A stretch of 64,000 nt of DNA from Sporosarcina sp. ANT_H38 (GTDB taxonomy: Bacteria > Bacillota > Bacilli > Bacillales_A > Planococcaceae). Below, one piece after another: positions 1 through 7,073 of the stretch (position 1 is its first letter; each line of letters starts with the position of its first letter). The translations under genes and the position numbers were made by a program. A model generated the notes under the pieces. That model worked only from the letters and a program-made list of their open reading frames with translations, searched no databases and had not been told where the DNA came from. The DNA is taken from assembly GCF_008369195.1 (NCBI RefSeq), contig NZ_VOBC01000001.1:434001-498000 (forward strand), read 5' to 3'.

Positions 1-201
1 AACAACAACAGTGGTAATTCGAATAAGCTAGTAGTTCCGGGCGTAAGACAAGCACTTGATCAAATGAAAAACGAAATCGCATCAGAATTTGGCGTACAAA
101 TGGGACCAGATGCAGCATCGCGTGCCAATGGATCCGTTGGAGGAGAAATTACAAAACGATTAGTACGTCAGGCACAACAACAAATGAATGGCAACAAATA
201 A
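1..201 (+). CDS. alpha/beta-type small acid-soluble spore protein, 5' end outside window
   Basis: The frame is open from base 1 to the TAA at 199-201 and the start lies upstream of the window. The 66 visible codons are almost identical to the two complete SASP genes that follow. Both family signatures are present: the GPR protease site region (EIASEFGV) and the C-terminal block [13 protein letters not shown]. Proteins of this family coat DNA in the forespore, protect it from UV and heat, and are degraded at germination. It is the first visible member of a tandem array. The downstream hairpin near 216-235 is a degenerate version of the strong terminator found after the third copy. Confidence 0.93.
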   Translation, partial: NNNSGNSNKLVVPGVRQALDQMKNEIASEFGVQMGPDAASRANGSVGGEITKRLVRQAQQQMNGNK

Positions 202-315
202 AATTTATTATATGACAAGCTGTTTGGAACAACTTTTCGCATATATAGTGTAAGCGAAAATGTAGATGGTTAAACAGTTTCGATAAATTGGTTAAAATTA
301 CCAAAGCAGTTAGAT

Positions 316-344
316 GGATAAAATTTTGTAAACGGCACATTCTA
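316..344 (+). promoter_or_regulatory. sigma-G-like promoter of the second SASP gene
   Basis: GGATA at 316-320 and CATTCTA at 338-344 are separated by 17 bp. This fits the forespore sigma-G pattern as I recall it (gnATR, then cATnnTA). The start site would be near 350, directly in front of the Shine-Dalgarno, so the leader would be only about 15 nt. The same layout recurs before the third SASP gene, which supports it. Confidence 0.6.
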
Positions 345-366
345 TGTGCACAAGGAGGTGACAAAC

Positions 367-576
367 ATGCCGAACAACAACAGTAGTAATTCAAATCAGT
401 TACTAGTTCCAGGTGTAAGACAAGCACTTGATCAAATGAAAAATGAAATTGCAGCAGAATTTGGCGTACAAATGGGACCAGATGCATCATCACGTGCCAA
501 TGGATCCGTAGGCGGAGAAATTACAAAACGATTAGTGCGTCAGGCGCAACAACAAATGAACGGGTACCAAAAATAA
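367..576 (+). CDS. alpha/beta-type small acid-soluble spore protein
   Basis: This 69-residue DNA-binding spore protein starts at the ATG at 367, six bases after the strong Shine-Dalgarno aaggaggtg (352-360). An in-frame GTG at 346 lies upstream of that site and is rejected. An Asn/Ser-rich N-terminus leads into [17 protein letters not shown], the GPR cleavage site E-F in AAEFGV, and [16 protein letters not shown]. Such proteins are made late in the forespore, saturate the DNA and supply amino acids on germination. Its neighbours are close paralogues with a repeat period of about 384 bp, so the array arose by tandem duplication. Confidence 0.97.
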   Translation: MPNNNSSNSNQLLVPGVRQALDQMKNEIAAEFGVQMGPDASSRANGSVGGEITKRLVRQAQQQMNGYQK

Positions 577-699
577 TTTTTTAAGTAAAAATTGTTCTTG
601 GTAATCTTCAACACAACTTTTTGTTTCTACAGTGTAAACAAAAGTACAGCCGTTTAAACTGCTTCAAAGTGATTAACAAACTTTACCAAATAAAATATT

Positions 700-728
700 G
701 CATGAAATTCTACATCTAGCACATTCTA
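700..728 (+). promoter_or_regulatory. sigma-G-like promoter of the third SASP gene
   Basis: GCATG at 700-704 and CATTCTA at 722-728 are 17 bp apart, the same pattern and spacing as at 316-344. The Shine-Dalgarno begins at 736, again giving a very short leader. Confidence 0.6.
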
Positions 729-750
729 AATGCATAAGGAGGTGGCAATC

Positions 751-957
751 ATGGCTAATAACAACAACAGTGGTAACTCGAATCAACTATTAGTTCCAGG
801 CGTAAGACAAGCACTTGATCAAATGAAAAATGAAATTGCAGCAGAATTCGGCGTACAAATGGGACCAGATGCATCAGCGCGTGCCAACGGATCCGTCGGC
901 GGAGAAATTACAAAGCGCTTAGTGCGACAGGCTCAAGAACAAATGAAGGGTTACTAA
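751..957 (+). CDS. alpha/beta-type small acid-soluble spore protein
   Basis: This is the third tandem SASP, 68 residues, starting at the ATG at 751 after aaggaggtgg (736-745). An in-frame ATG at 730 lies before the Shine-Dalgarno and is rejected. It differs from its neighbours at only a few positions (SARANGS, QEQMKGY at the end) and keeps the GPR site (AAEFGV) and the [13 protein letters not shown] block. Its role is forespore DNA binding and protection. It is the last gene of the array and ends just before a strong terminator. Confidence 0.97.
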   Translation: MANNNNSGNSNQLLVPGVRQALDQMKNEIAAEFGVQMGPDASARANGSVGGEITKRLVRQAQEQMKGY

Positions 958-973
958 ATATAATTGTTTTTAT

Positions 974-1018
974 GAAAAGCTGTTCCGGTAATATTCCGGA
1001 ACAGCTTTTCGCATTTTT
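974..1018 (+). terminator. rho-independent terminator after the SASP array
   Basis: A perfect 15-bp stem (974-988 with 996-1010) has a 7-nt loop and is followed by gcattttt. It closes the SASP array before the acyl-CoA synthetase promoter. Confidence 0.85.
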
Positions 1019-1080
1019 AATCATTATAGACTGTTTAAGTAAAAATCACCTTTGAATTAATATTGAAAAGTTAATTAGTT

Positions 1081-1109
1081 TTGAATTATCGGTCGTTTGT
1101 TTGTATACT
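1081..1109 (+). promoter_or_regulatory. sigma-A-type promoter of the acyl-CoA synthetase gene
   Basis: TTGAAT (1081-1086), a 17-bp spacer and TATACT (1104-1109) lie about 28 bp before the start codon. Both hexamers are close to consensus. Confidence 0.65.
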
Positions 1110-1137
1110 TGGGTAATACATAGAAGGGGGAGATTGC

Positions 1138-2709
1138 ATGAATCGTGAACAACTGATTGCACCGAAACGGTATAATATTGTAAGTGAATTTGAGAGATAT
1201 GCAACTGGCGCAGGTGAAAAAGCACTCATTTACGTCAATGCAAATGGGGACAAGAAAGAAATTACATATGACGAATTAATTGGTATGTCGAATAAGGCAG
1301 CTAATGTCTTTAAATCGAATGGACTTGAAAAGGGCGATGTAGTTCTCGTTATGGTACCCAGGCTAATCGAGGCGTATATAACGTACATCGGTGCACTTAA
1401 AGCAGGACTGGTAGTTATCCCTAGTTCTGAAATGCTCAGGACTTCAGATATAGAGTATCGATTAGCACATAGCGATGCTAAAGCAATCGTTGCGTTCGAT
1501 GCATTCACCGATCAATTTAGCGAAGTGAAAAATATGGGGGATGTCAAACTATTCGTTGTAGGAGAGGCGAAGAAAAATCAACTTTCATTAACTGACCTAA
1601 TGGAAACGGCTTCAGACGAGTTTACCGCACCACGAACGAAAAGCTCAGATATGGCATTTCTATCCTACACATCGGGAACGACAGGCAAACCAAAAGGAGT
1701 CATTCATACACATGGCTGGGGATATGCACATCTACGGACAACAGGAGCAAGCTGGTTGGGTATCAAAGAAGGTGACGTTGTCTGGGCTACAGCTGCACCA
1801 GGATGGCAAAAGTGGATTTGGACACCTTTCCTATCAGTACTCGGTAGTGGGGCGACTGGGCTTGTGTACGATGGGAAATTTGATGTAACCACTTATTTAG
1901 AGTTGATTGGCAAGTATCAAGTGAATGTATTATGTTGTACACCAACGGAATACAGGTTCATGGCGAAAGCGGAAAGACTAGGTGATTATGATCTTTCTTC
2001 GATTTACAGTGCAGTTTCAGCTGGTGAACCACTTAACCGTGAAGTGATTGATATCTTTGACAAGAACTTTTCTCTTTCAGTAAGAGACGGTTACGGACAG
2101 ACGGAAAATACATTACTTGTAGGAACTATGCTTGGTATGGAGGCTCGTCCGGGTTCTATGGGGAAACCAACTCCTGGTAATAAGGTCGAAATTATCGATG
2201 ATGAGGGGAATCGGGCTGCTATCGGGGAGGTCGGAGATATCGCGGTGCACGTTTCAACACCAGCATTATTTAAGGAATATTTAAAAGATCCAGAACGAAC
2301 AACGATGCAGTTCCGGGGTGATTATTACATAACAGGTGACCGGGCAAAAATGGATGAGGATGGTTATTTTTGGTTTGAAGGTCGGGGAGATGACATTATT
2401 ATTAGTTCCGGCTACACAATTGGGCCATTTGAAGTAGAAGATGCCTTGACGAAACATCCCGCAGTGCGTGAATGTGCGGTCGTAGCAAGTCCCGATGAAG
2501 TCCGGGGGAGTATCGTCAAAGCGTTCGTGGTGTTACGTGATTCCGAACGGAAAAATGAAGAAGGTCTTATTGCTGAATTGCAGGATCATGTGAAGACACT
2601 AACAGCTCCTTATAAATATCCGCGTAAAATTGAGTTTTTGGAAGAATTACCGAAAACTGCTTCAGGAAAAATAATGCGGATTGAATTAAGGAAGCAAGAA
2701 CAACAGTAA
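1138..2709 (+). CDS. ytcI: AMP-forming acyl-CoA synthetase (YtcI-like)
   Basis: This 523-residue member of the acyl-adenylate-forming superfamily activates a carboxylic acid with ATP and then forms the CoA thioester; the acid is probably acetate or a short or medium chain (family inference). The ATP-binding signature YTSGTTGKPKG is at residues 177-187. The YGQTE motif follows, then the YITGDRAKMDEDGYFW hinge region. The catalytic lysine sits in PKTASGKIMR (Lys511). The start ATG at 1138 follows aaggggga. It lies next to SASP genes and near the nadK-sppA block, as ytcI does in B. subtilis. The exact substrate cannot be read from sequence. Confidence 0.9.
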   Translation: MNREQLIAPKRYNIVSEFERYATGAGEKALIYVNANGDKKEITYDELIGMSNKAANVFKSNGLEKGDVVLVMVPRLIEAYITYIGALKAGLVVIPSSEMLRTSDIEYRLAHSDAKAIVAFDAFTDQFSEVKNMGDVKLFVVGEAKKNQLSLTDLMETASDEFTAPRTKSSDMAFLSYTSGTTGKPKGVIHTHGWGYAHLRTTGASWLGIKEGDVVWATAAPGWQKWIWTPFLSVLGSGATGLVYDGKFDVTTYLELIGKYQVNVLCCTPTEYRFMAKAERLGDYDLSSIYSAVSAGEPLNREVIDIFDKNFSLSVRDGYGQTENTLLVGTMLGMEARPGSMGKPTPGNKVEIIDDEGNRAAIGEVGDIAVHVSTPALFKEYLKDPERTTMQFRGDYYITGDRAKMDEDGYFWFEGRGDDIIISSGYTIGPFEVEDALTKHPAVRECAVVASPDEVRGSIVKAFVVLRDSERKNEEGLIAELQDHVKTLTAPYKYPRKIEFLEELPKTASGKIMRIELRKQEQQ

Positions 2710-2725
2710 ATTAGTACAGAAAATA

Positions 2726-2769
2726 AACCGCTTTTTAAGAACGGATTATTCCGGACTTTTTAAGCGGTT
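2726..2769 (+). terminator. possible terminator after ytcI
   Basis: Eight-base arms (aaccgctt at 2726-2733, aagcggtt at 2762-2769) enclose a small inner CGGA/TCCG stem with an internal loop. The downstream T-tract is weak, so the call is tentative. Confidence 0.35.
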
Positions 2770-2886
2770 ATTGGTATTTGCAGTTAGGTTATTTATAGTG
2801 CTAAATAATCTCATCTTTACGCAACGTATTATGGGGTCTATACTTAAGTTATTATTTCGATAATCAAAATATATGGGGGCGTCATA

Positions 2887-3792
2887 ATGCAAACGGAAAA
2901 AAGTGGTGTCCTCTGGGCTGTGGGTTCATATCTTATTTGGGGGATTATGCCAATCTATTGGAAAAATCTTGAGCATGTTGCAAGTGCTGAAATATTAATG
3001 AGTCGTATTGTGTGGGCATTTGTCCTGACTCTATTAGTTGTTCTTCTTATGAAAAATGGACGTCATCTTATGGAAGACATAAAAACACTTTGGGCATCGC
3101 AAAAGGATTTTTGGGCTTTATTTGGGGCTTCGGCACTTGTCTCTATGAACTGGTTCGTATACATATGGGCTGTGAATCATGACTATATAGTTCAAACGAG
3201 TCTTGGTTATTACATAAATCCGCTAATATCGGTATTATTAGGAATATTTTTCTTGAAAGAAAAACTGTCAAGAGCGCAGCAAGTTGCTTTTTTACTGGCG
3301 GCAACCGGAGTCACAATCTTGACTGTGTCGTACGGTAAGTTTCCATGGCTAGCATTTACATTGGCTATAACGTTTGCTATATACGGTCTTATTAAGAAGC
3401 AAATTAAGCTAGATGCACTGCGCGGGTTGACAATTGAAACGTTCTTCATTGTTCCGTTTGCGGTCATTTATTATGTGTGGCTATTCATGGAAGGCGATGC
3501 AGTATTCTTACATTCTGATATAAAGACTGACATTCTACTAGTCTTTACAGGTGTAGCAACAGCTCTACCTCTTATTATGTACGCAAAAGGCGTACAAAGA
3601 ATTCCGTTGTATATGGCAGGCTTTCTACAATACATAGCTCCAACGATGATGCTGTTTTTTGGAGTTGTCGTTTATGAAGAAACTTTTGGGAAAATAGAAT
3701 TACTATCATTCGCGTTCATTTGGTCAGCGTTGTTACTCTTTACGGTTTCTAAAGTAATTGAAGTGATGAAAATGAAGAAGAACCTCCTGTAA
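2887..3792 (+). CDS. rarD: RarD-type EamA-family transporter
   Basis: This integral membrane protein of 301 residues has about ten predicted hydrophobic segments. The N-terminus has the typical RarD opening (WAVGSYLIWGIMPIYWK) and a SRIVWAF motif near residue 40. RarD proteins belong to the drug/metabolite transporter superfamily; E. coli RarD is linked to chloramphenicol sensitivity, but the true substrate is unknown. The start ATG at 2887 follows gggggc. The gene stands alone, with the palindromic repeat beginning about 60 bp downstream. It has no counterpart at this position in B. subtilis as I recall it. Confidence 0.85.
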   Translation: MQTEKSGVLWAVGSYLIWGIMPIYWKNLEHVASAEILMSRIVWAFVLTLLVVLLMKNGRHLMEDIKTLWASQKDFWALFGASALVSMNWFVYIWAVNHDYIVQTSLGYYINPLISVLLGIFFLKEKLSRAQQVAFLLAATGVTILTVSYGKFPWLAFTLAITFAIYGLIKKQIKLDALRGLTIETFFIVPFAVIYYVWLFMEGDAVFLHSDIKTDILLVFTGVATALPLIMYAKGVQRIPLYMAGFLQYIAPTMMLFFGVVVYEETFGKIELLSFAFIWSALLLFTVSKVIEVMKMKKNLL

Positions 3793-3925
3793 ATGAAGTG
3801 GCCGCTGAAAAAGTCTTTCTTTAGATGTTGACATAAAGAATTCCATCAATCTAGTGAATAACATGATCATCTACTGGCGCTACGTGTATAGTTGTCTTTG
3901 GATTGCTTTGGATAGAACGACTTCT

Positions 3926-4001
3926 ATACGATTACCGAAGTGTCTTAATATGTAGGGATGCGACTTTGTCGCATCCCTACATATTTTTTCGGTAATCGTA
4001 T
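3926..4001. repeat. two-tier inverted repeat inside copy A
   Basis: The outer arms 3926-3939 and 3988-4001 are perfect 14-bp complements. Nested inside, 3947-3964 and 3968-3985 form a perfect 18-bp stem with a 3-nt loop (ttt), followed by a T-run. It could act as a terminator, a cruciform or an element-recognition structure. In copy B the inner stem has decayed through several substitutions. Confidence 0.85.
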
Positions 4002-4097
4002 GGTTATCCTTCATCCGTCGCTCTCCAAATGCAAAAGTACTCGAAGTGCTAAAGCTCTTTGGTACGAAAGAATAGAGGAGCTTCCTACATGAATAAA

Positions 4098-4125
4098 AGC
4101 CGCCAAAGATGCAATTTTGGCGGCT
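4098..4125. repeat. 10-bp hairpin with GATGCAAT loop
   Basis: The arms agccgccaaa (4098-4107) and tttggcggct (4116-4125) are perfect complements around the 8-nt loop gatgcaat. The hairpin is retained exactly in copy B at 48154-48181. Confidence 0.85.
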
Positions 4126-4251
4126 GAAGCGTTCTCTATGGTTTTTTCATTTTTATTTTTAAAGAAGTGTCACTTTCTATAAAGTATGCCAATAATACTT
4201 GTATAATTTTTACCGAAAGTAAACAAGGAACGCTTTGTGCAACGTGCAAGA

Positions 4252-4277
4252 GTGCCCGAAATTGCATCTTCGGGCAC
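4252..4277. repeat. 9-bp hairpin with the reverse-complement loop ATTGCATC
   Basis: The arms gtgcccgaa (4252-4260) and ttcgggcac (4269-4277) surround attgcatc, the exact reverse complement of the loop at 4108-4115. Just downstream, tatagaaagtg (4288-4298) inverts cactttctata (4171-4181). Copy A is therefore flanked by an inverted partner block that copy B lacks. Confidence 0.75.
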
Positions 4278-4417
4278 ATACAGTCTCTATAGAAAGTGAT
4301 CTATTCATTTCTTTCAAATAAAACTGCATTTTTCCAAGCCCTATACACCAGTATTTTATGCAAATACAGGGTCAATCAACAGACGTGGTATTTAACTGAT
4401 ATAAAAGGAGGATAATA

Positions 4418-4876
4418 TTGATTACAAAAATAGATATTACAAATTCGAAACTTGCTGAAGAGGTATTAAGCGTTCAAATCCCTTCTTATAAGGTAGAGGC
4501 GAAGTTGATAAATTTCTACGACATCCCACCATTAAGGGATTCTGTTAGCACATTACAACAATGCGGAGAAACATTTTATGGATACTATGTGGATGGAGAG
4601 TTAAGTGGAGTCATTTCTATAAAAGTAGAAGAGAGTCTAATTGATATTCATCGGTTAATGGTGCACCCACTGCATTTTAGACAAGGAATTGCCCAGAAGT
4701 TATTGGATTTCGTTGAAAGTGTCGGAGAAGGTATAGAAACACTGATCGTATCAACGGGTTCTAGAAATGCACCAGCAATCTATTTCTATGAAAAAAACGG
4801 ATTTTTAAAAACTGGAGAAACAAAAGTGATGGAAGACCTATCAATAACTTCATTTGAAAAGAAAATAACTCAATAA
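4418..4876 (+). CDS. GNAT-family N-acetyltransferase
   Basis: This 152-residue protein starts at the TTG at 4418, preceded at good distance by aaaggagga (4404-4412). It has the GNAT core: a beta strand (GYYVDGELSGVISIK), then HRLMVHPLHFRQGIAQKLL carrying the acetyl-CoA pyrophosphate loop (RQGIAQ), and the C-terminal NAPAIYFYEKNGF block. GNAT enzymes transfer acetyl from acetyl-CoA to an amine; the substrate here is unknown. It sits in an accessory stretch between the palindromic repeat and a lipoprotein gene. Confidence 0.85.
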   Translation: MITKIDITNSKLAEEVLSVQIPSYKVEAKLINFYDIPPLRDSVSTLQQCGETFYGYYVDGELSGVISIKVEESLIDIHRLMVHPLHFRQGIAQKLLDFVESVGEGIETLIVSTGSRNAPAIYFYEKNGFLKTGETKVMEDLSITSFEKKITQ

Positions 4877-4961
4877 TGCTAACAGCCCTCTTCCGTTAAT
4901 AGAACTGTATTGTGAAACGGTTTTGACAAATGTACGTCTACTATTGGAAAGGGAGGATAAT

Positions 4962-5294
4962 ATGAAAAAGTTATCAATACTATTTATTATATTAGGAACT
5001 TTACTAGTAGGTTGTTCTCAAAAGGAACAAATAGAAACAAAAACGGGATATTTAGATTTAAAAGAAAAAAATGAAATAGCTATATTCAGTAAAGCTGTAA
5101 AAGATTCGACCGAGGAACCAGGAATTGTTGATATGATAAATCCACAGCATAAATTCAGCATTGGTGAAGAATCGTATTCCCTTTGGATTTCAGAAGACAA
5201 TGGAACTATTATGAATACAAAAGACACTCACACTATTTACAGACTTTCAACCAGCTCTATCAAAGAGGTTAATGCGTTTTTTAGTAAAGATTAA
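4962..5294 (+). CDS. small putative lipoprotein of unknown function
   Basis: The 110-residue product has a textbook lipoprotein signal: MKK, a hydrophobic stretch, and the lipobox LVGC with the lipidated Cys near residue 20. The mature part is charged and soluble, so it should be anchored outside the membrane. The ATG at 4962 is chosen because gggagga (4951-4957) precedes it; an upstream in-frame start would place that site inside the gene. I do not recognise the mature domain. Codon use is AT-rich like the rest of this accessory stretch. Confidence 0.7.
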   Translation: MKKLSILFIILGTLLVGCSQKEQIETKTGYLDLKEKNEIAIFSKAVKDSTEEPGIVDMINPQHKFSIGEESYSLWISEDNGTIMNTKDTHTIYRLSTSSIKEVNAFFSKD

Positions 5295-5333
5295 ACCTCC
5301 TTCAACCGACGAAGCAGTTAGTTGAAAGAGGTT
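5294..5333. terminator. hairpin between convergent genes
   Basis: Thirteen-base arms (5294-5306 and 5321-5333) pair with one mismatch, between the lipoprotein gene and the reverse-strand membrane reading frame. There is no clear T-tract on the plus side, so it may serve either strand weakly. Confidence 0.45.
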
Positions 5334-5619
5334 AATCAAGCGATCTGCCGATGAATATAATGAGAATTAATACCATTGAAAAAACAGTTGTAAAAATTAT
5401 AGTAAATATACTTCTAGCCATTGCTTTCCATTCCCTTACATCCTTTAACCCGATAACTCCAAGGAAAAATGCTATCACTGTTATACCTAAGACAATATCT
5501 AATGGATAAAGCCCTATGATTTTGGTGGAAAAGCTAAAAAAGTTAGCAGAGAATGCTGCAATTAAAAATATAGGGATACAAAGAAAAGAAAGTATAAAGG
5601 ACCATAAATTAATATTAAT
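5332..5619 (-). CDS. small membrane protein with a non-canonical start, or a start-lost gene
   Basis: On the reverse strand a frame of 95 codons is open from an ATT at 5617-5619 to the TAA at 5332-5334. No ATG, GTG or TTG occurs until about codon 67. A stop lies three codons upstream (5626-5628), and aaaagggag (5629-5637) sits at normal Shine-Dalgarno distance from the ATT. The translation has three hydrophobic segments (around 7-30, 38-57 and 71-92) with a charged loop GLKDVREWK, typical of small membrane proteins. ATT starts are known for infC, so this may be a rare-start gene, or one that lost its start codon. I do not recognise the family. Confidence 0.5.
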   Translation of the reverse strand: MNINLWSFILSFLCIPIFLIAAFSANFFSFSTKIIGLYPLDIVLGITVIAFFLGVIGLKDVREWKAMARSIFTIIFTTVFSMVLILIIFIGRSLD

Positions 5620-5719
5620 TTTTATCTACTCCCTTTTAAATATCCTTTCTAATTTCAACAAATTCTTCAACGCATACCTTTTAAATTTTTTTAACGGAAT
5701 TAAATAATAGAGATGGATA

Positions 5720-5926
5720 TTAGCTGAAAAATGAAATAATTAGAAAGATGTATATACCTAAGACGATTATAAACCCTGATTGTTCCATAAAAAAGTAAAT
5801 AATCATAACCAATACACTAGTCGCTATTGCAGAAATAGGCTTGCTACTAATCAAGTGACTCAACTCAATCTTTTTATATAAAGCTAATCTGCCAAATTTG
5901 TTGAATAAGAAAATTAATATTAGCTT
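5720..5926 (-). pseudogene. remnant of a small membrane protein
   Basis: A reverse-strand frame of 68 codons is open between stops at 5927-5929 and 5720-5722. Its only early start candidate is a TTG about 20 codons in, with no Shine-Dalgarno. The translation has a hydrophobic start, a basic patch (KFGRLALYKK) and two further membrane segments, so it looks like coding sequence that has lost its beginning. The rest of 5927-6166 shows nothing but a hairpin. Confidence 0.35.
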
Positions 5927-6059
5927 TTAACAGAACCTTTTCTTTCAACGGAAATGAAAAGTGCTATCTATTTCTATGAAATGACTATTTTACATTGAAC
6001 GGTTCTTGTTAAAATAGTTGTGCTTTTCAATGCTGCTATCATAGGAATGGCTATACACC

Positions 6060-6106
6060 AACAAACAGGGGACCTATTCATAACATGAATGGGTCCCCTG
6101 TTTGTT
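6060..6106 (-). terminator. strong hairpin downstream of the NAD kinase gene
   Basis: A perfect 15-bp stem (6060-6074 with 6092-6106) has a 17-nt loop and lies about 60 bp beyond the stop codon of the reverse-strand NAD kinase gene. It probably ends that transcript, although the T-tract is poor. Confidence 0.55.
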
Positions 6107-6166
6107 ATTTTGTCCCAATCAAGAGAATTCTTCACCCGAAATGGGAGGACAATTTTTGTTTTTCTT

Positions 6167-6967
6167 TTATAAATAAATGCGCTGCACTTTCTCCCAAAAG
6201 GAGTTGTTCTTAAGTTTTACAGTTTTCACCGTTTTATCGCTCAATCTGATTTCTACGTTTTCAACTTGGCGAATCCCAAGCGCTTCATTGTCAGCGGCAA
6301 CCAAAGGGAAAACATTCCCATCCTGGTGAACTTTTAGTTGGAGTTTACGTTCGCCACTCATTATGAAGGACGAGCCAAGTGTTCTGTAATTATTATTGTT
6401 TACGGAAGCAAGTTCAGTTACTTGAAAACAGCGAAGTAACGGATCAACAACTGCCCCATTGACTGATTTATTGTAAGCAGTACTGCCAGTTGGCGTGGAA
6501 ATTATTAGACCATCACCGAGGAATGTTTCGAACAATTTATCGTCAATAATGACATCAAGGACGAATGTCCGAATAATATTGGAACGAATACTGAATTCAT
6601 TTAGGCAATAAAATGGCTGGTGATTATCAATCTTTACTTCGATAAGTGGATATCTTCTCACTTCAAGACCTGTTTTGCGAATAGTCTCCGTCATTTCGAA
6701 AAGATTATTATAATGAAAATCACAGTAAAGTCCGGGTTTACCTGTTAAAGAAATGCCTGCATACAAACAATCCTGACGGAAACCGGTTTTTCGAACGGCT
6801 TGTAAAAATGAACCATCGCTACCAATGCTGATAATAATATTCGCATCTTTATCGTTGTCGGTAATTGTAAAACCTTCATGGATAAGTGAGTCTGCCACTT
6901 TCGATTTCTTATCGAGTGAACCTTCATCATGTTTACTGTAAATAAATATATTCATTCGATCTGTCAT
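6167..6967 (-). CDS. nadK: NAD kinase (PpnKB/YtdI type)
   Basis: This 266-residue ATP-dependent NAD kinase makes NADP. The family blocks are FLQAVRKTGFRQDCLYAG near residue 55, the NE-S motif (CLNEFSIRS), DGLIISTPTGSTAYNKS and the late GNVFPL region. The usual GGDG nucleotide motif reads GSDGS here: the catalytic Asp is kept but the second Gly is Ser. The start at 6967 follows agaggggg on the reverse strand. It is divergent from sppA, the same pairing as ytdI-sppA in B. subtilis. Low-GC spore formers often have a second NAD kinase elsewhere, so this is likely the PpnKB paralogue. Confidence 0.9.
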   Translation of the reverse strand: MTDRMNIFIYSKHDEGSLDKKSKVADSLIHEGFTITDNDKDANIIISIGSDGSFLQAVRKTGFRQDCLYAGISLTGKPGLYCDFHYNNLFEMTETIRKTGLEVRRYPLIEVKIDNHQPFYCLNEFSIRSNIIRTFVLDVIIDDKLFETFLGDGLIISTPTGSTAYNKSVNGAVVDPLLRCFQVTELASVNNNNYRTLGSSFIMSGERKLQLKVHQDGNVFPLVAADNEALGIRQVENVEIRLSDKTVKTVKLKNNSFWEKVQRIYL

Positions 6968-7073
6968 TACACCAAGCCCCCTCTGAATAAGTTATACTGA
7001 TTTTACCATGGAGTGAAACATTTTGGTGTGACAGAACGTATAAGTTAATGAAATGAAAAAGGAGGAATTTGAA

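Larger units (their letters stand above)
3851..4233 (+). repeat. palindrome-rich intergenic repeat, copy A
   Basis: About 380 bp here match 47911-48287 in the same orientation with interspersed substitutions. Long shared blocks include the segment from about 3988 to 4023 and the hairpin around 4098-4125. The copy contains a two-tier inverted repeat (3926-4001), a 10-bp hairpin (4098-4125) and a block around aaagaagtgtcactttctata. It carries no credible reading frame and fills most of the gap between rarD and the GNAT gene. It looks like a non-autonomous dispersed element, but the nature of the family is unknown to me. Confidence 0.85.

Noticed and set aside
3793..4417. A CRISPR array or insertion sequence in the rarD-GNAT gap
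   Set aside because: There are no regularly spaced direct repeats and no transposase frame; the structure is inverted repeats of a dispersed element.
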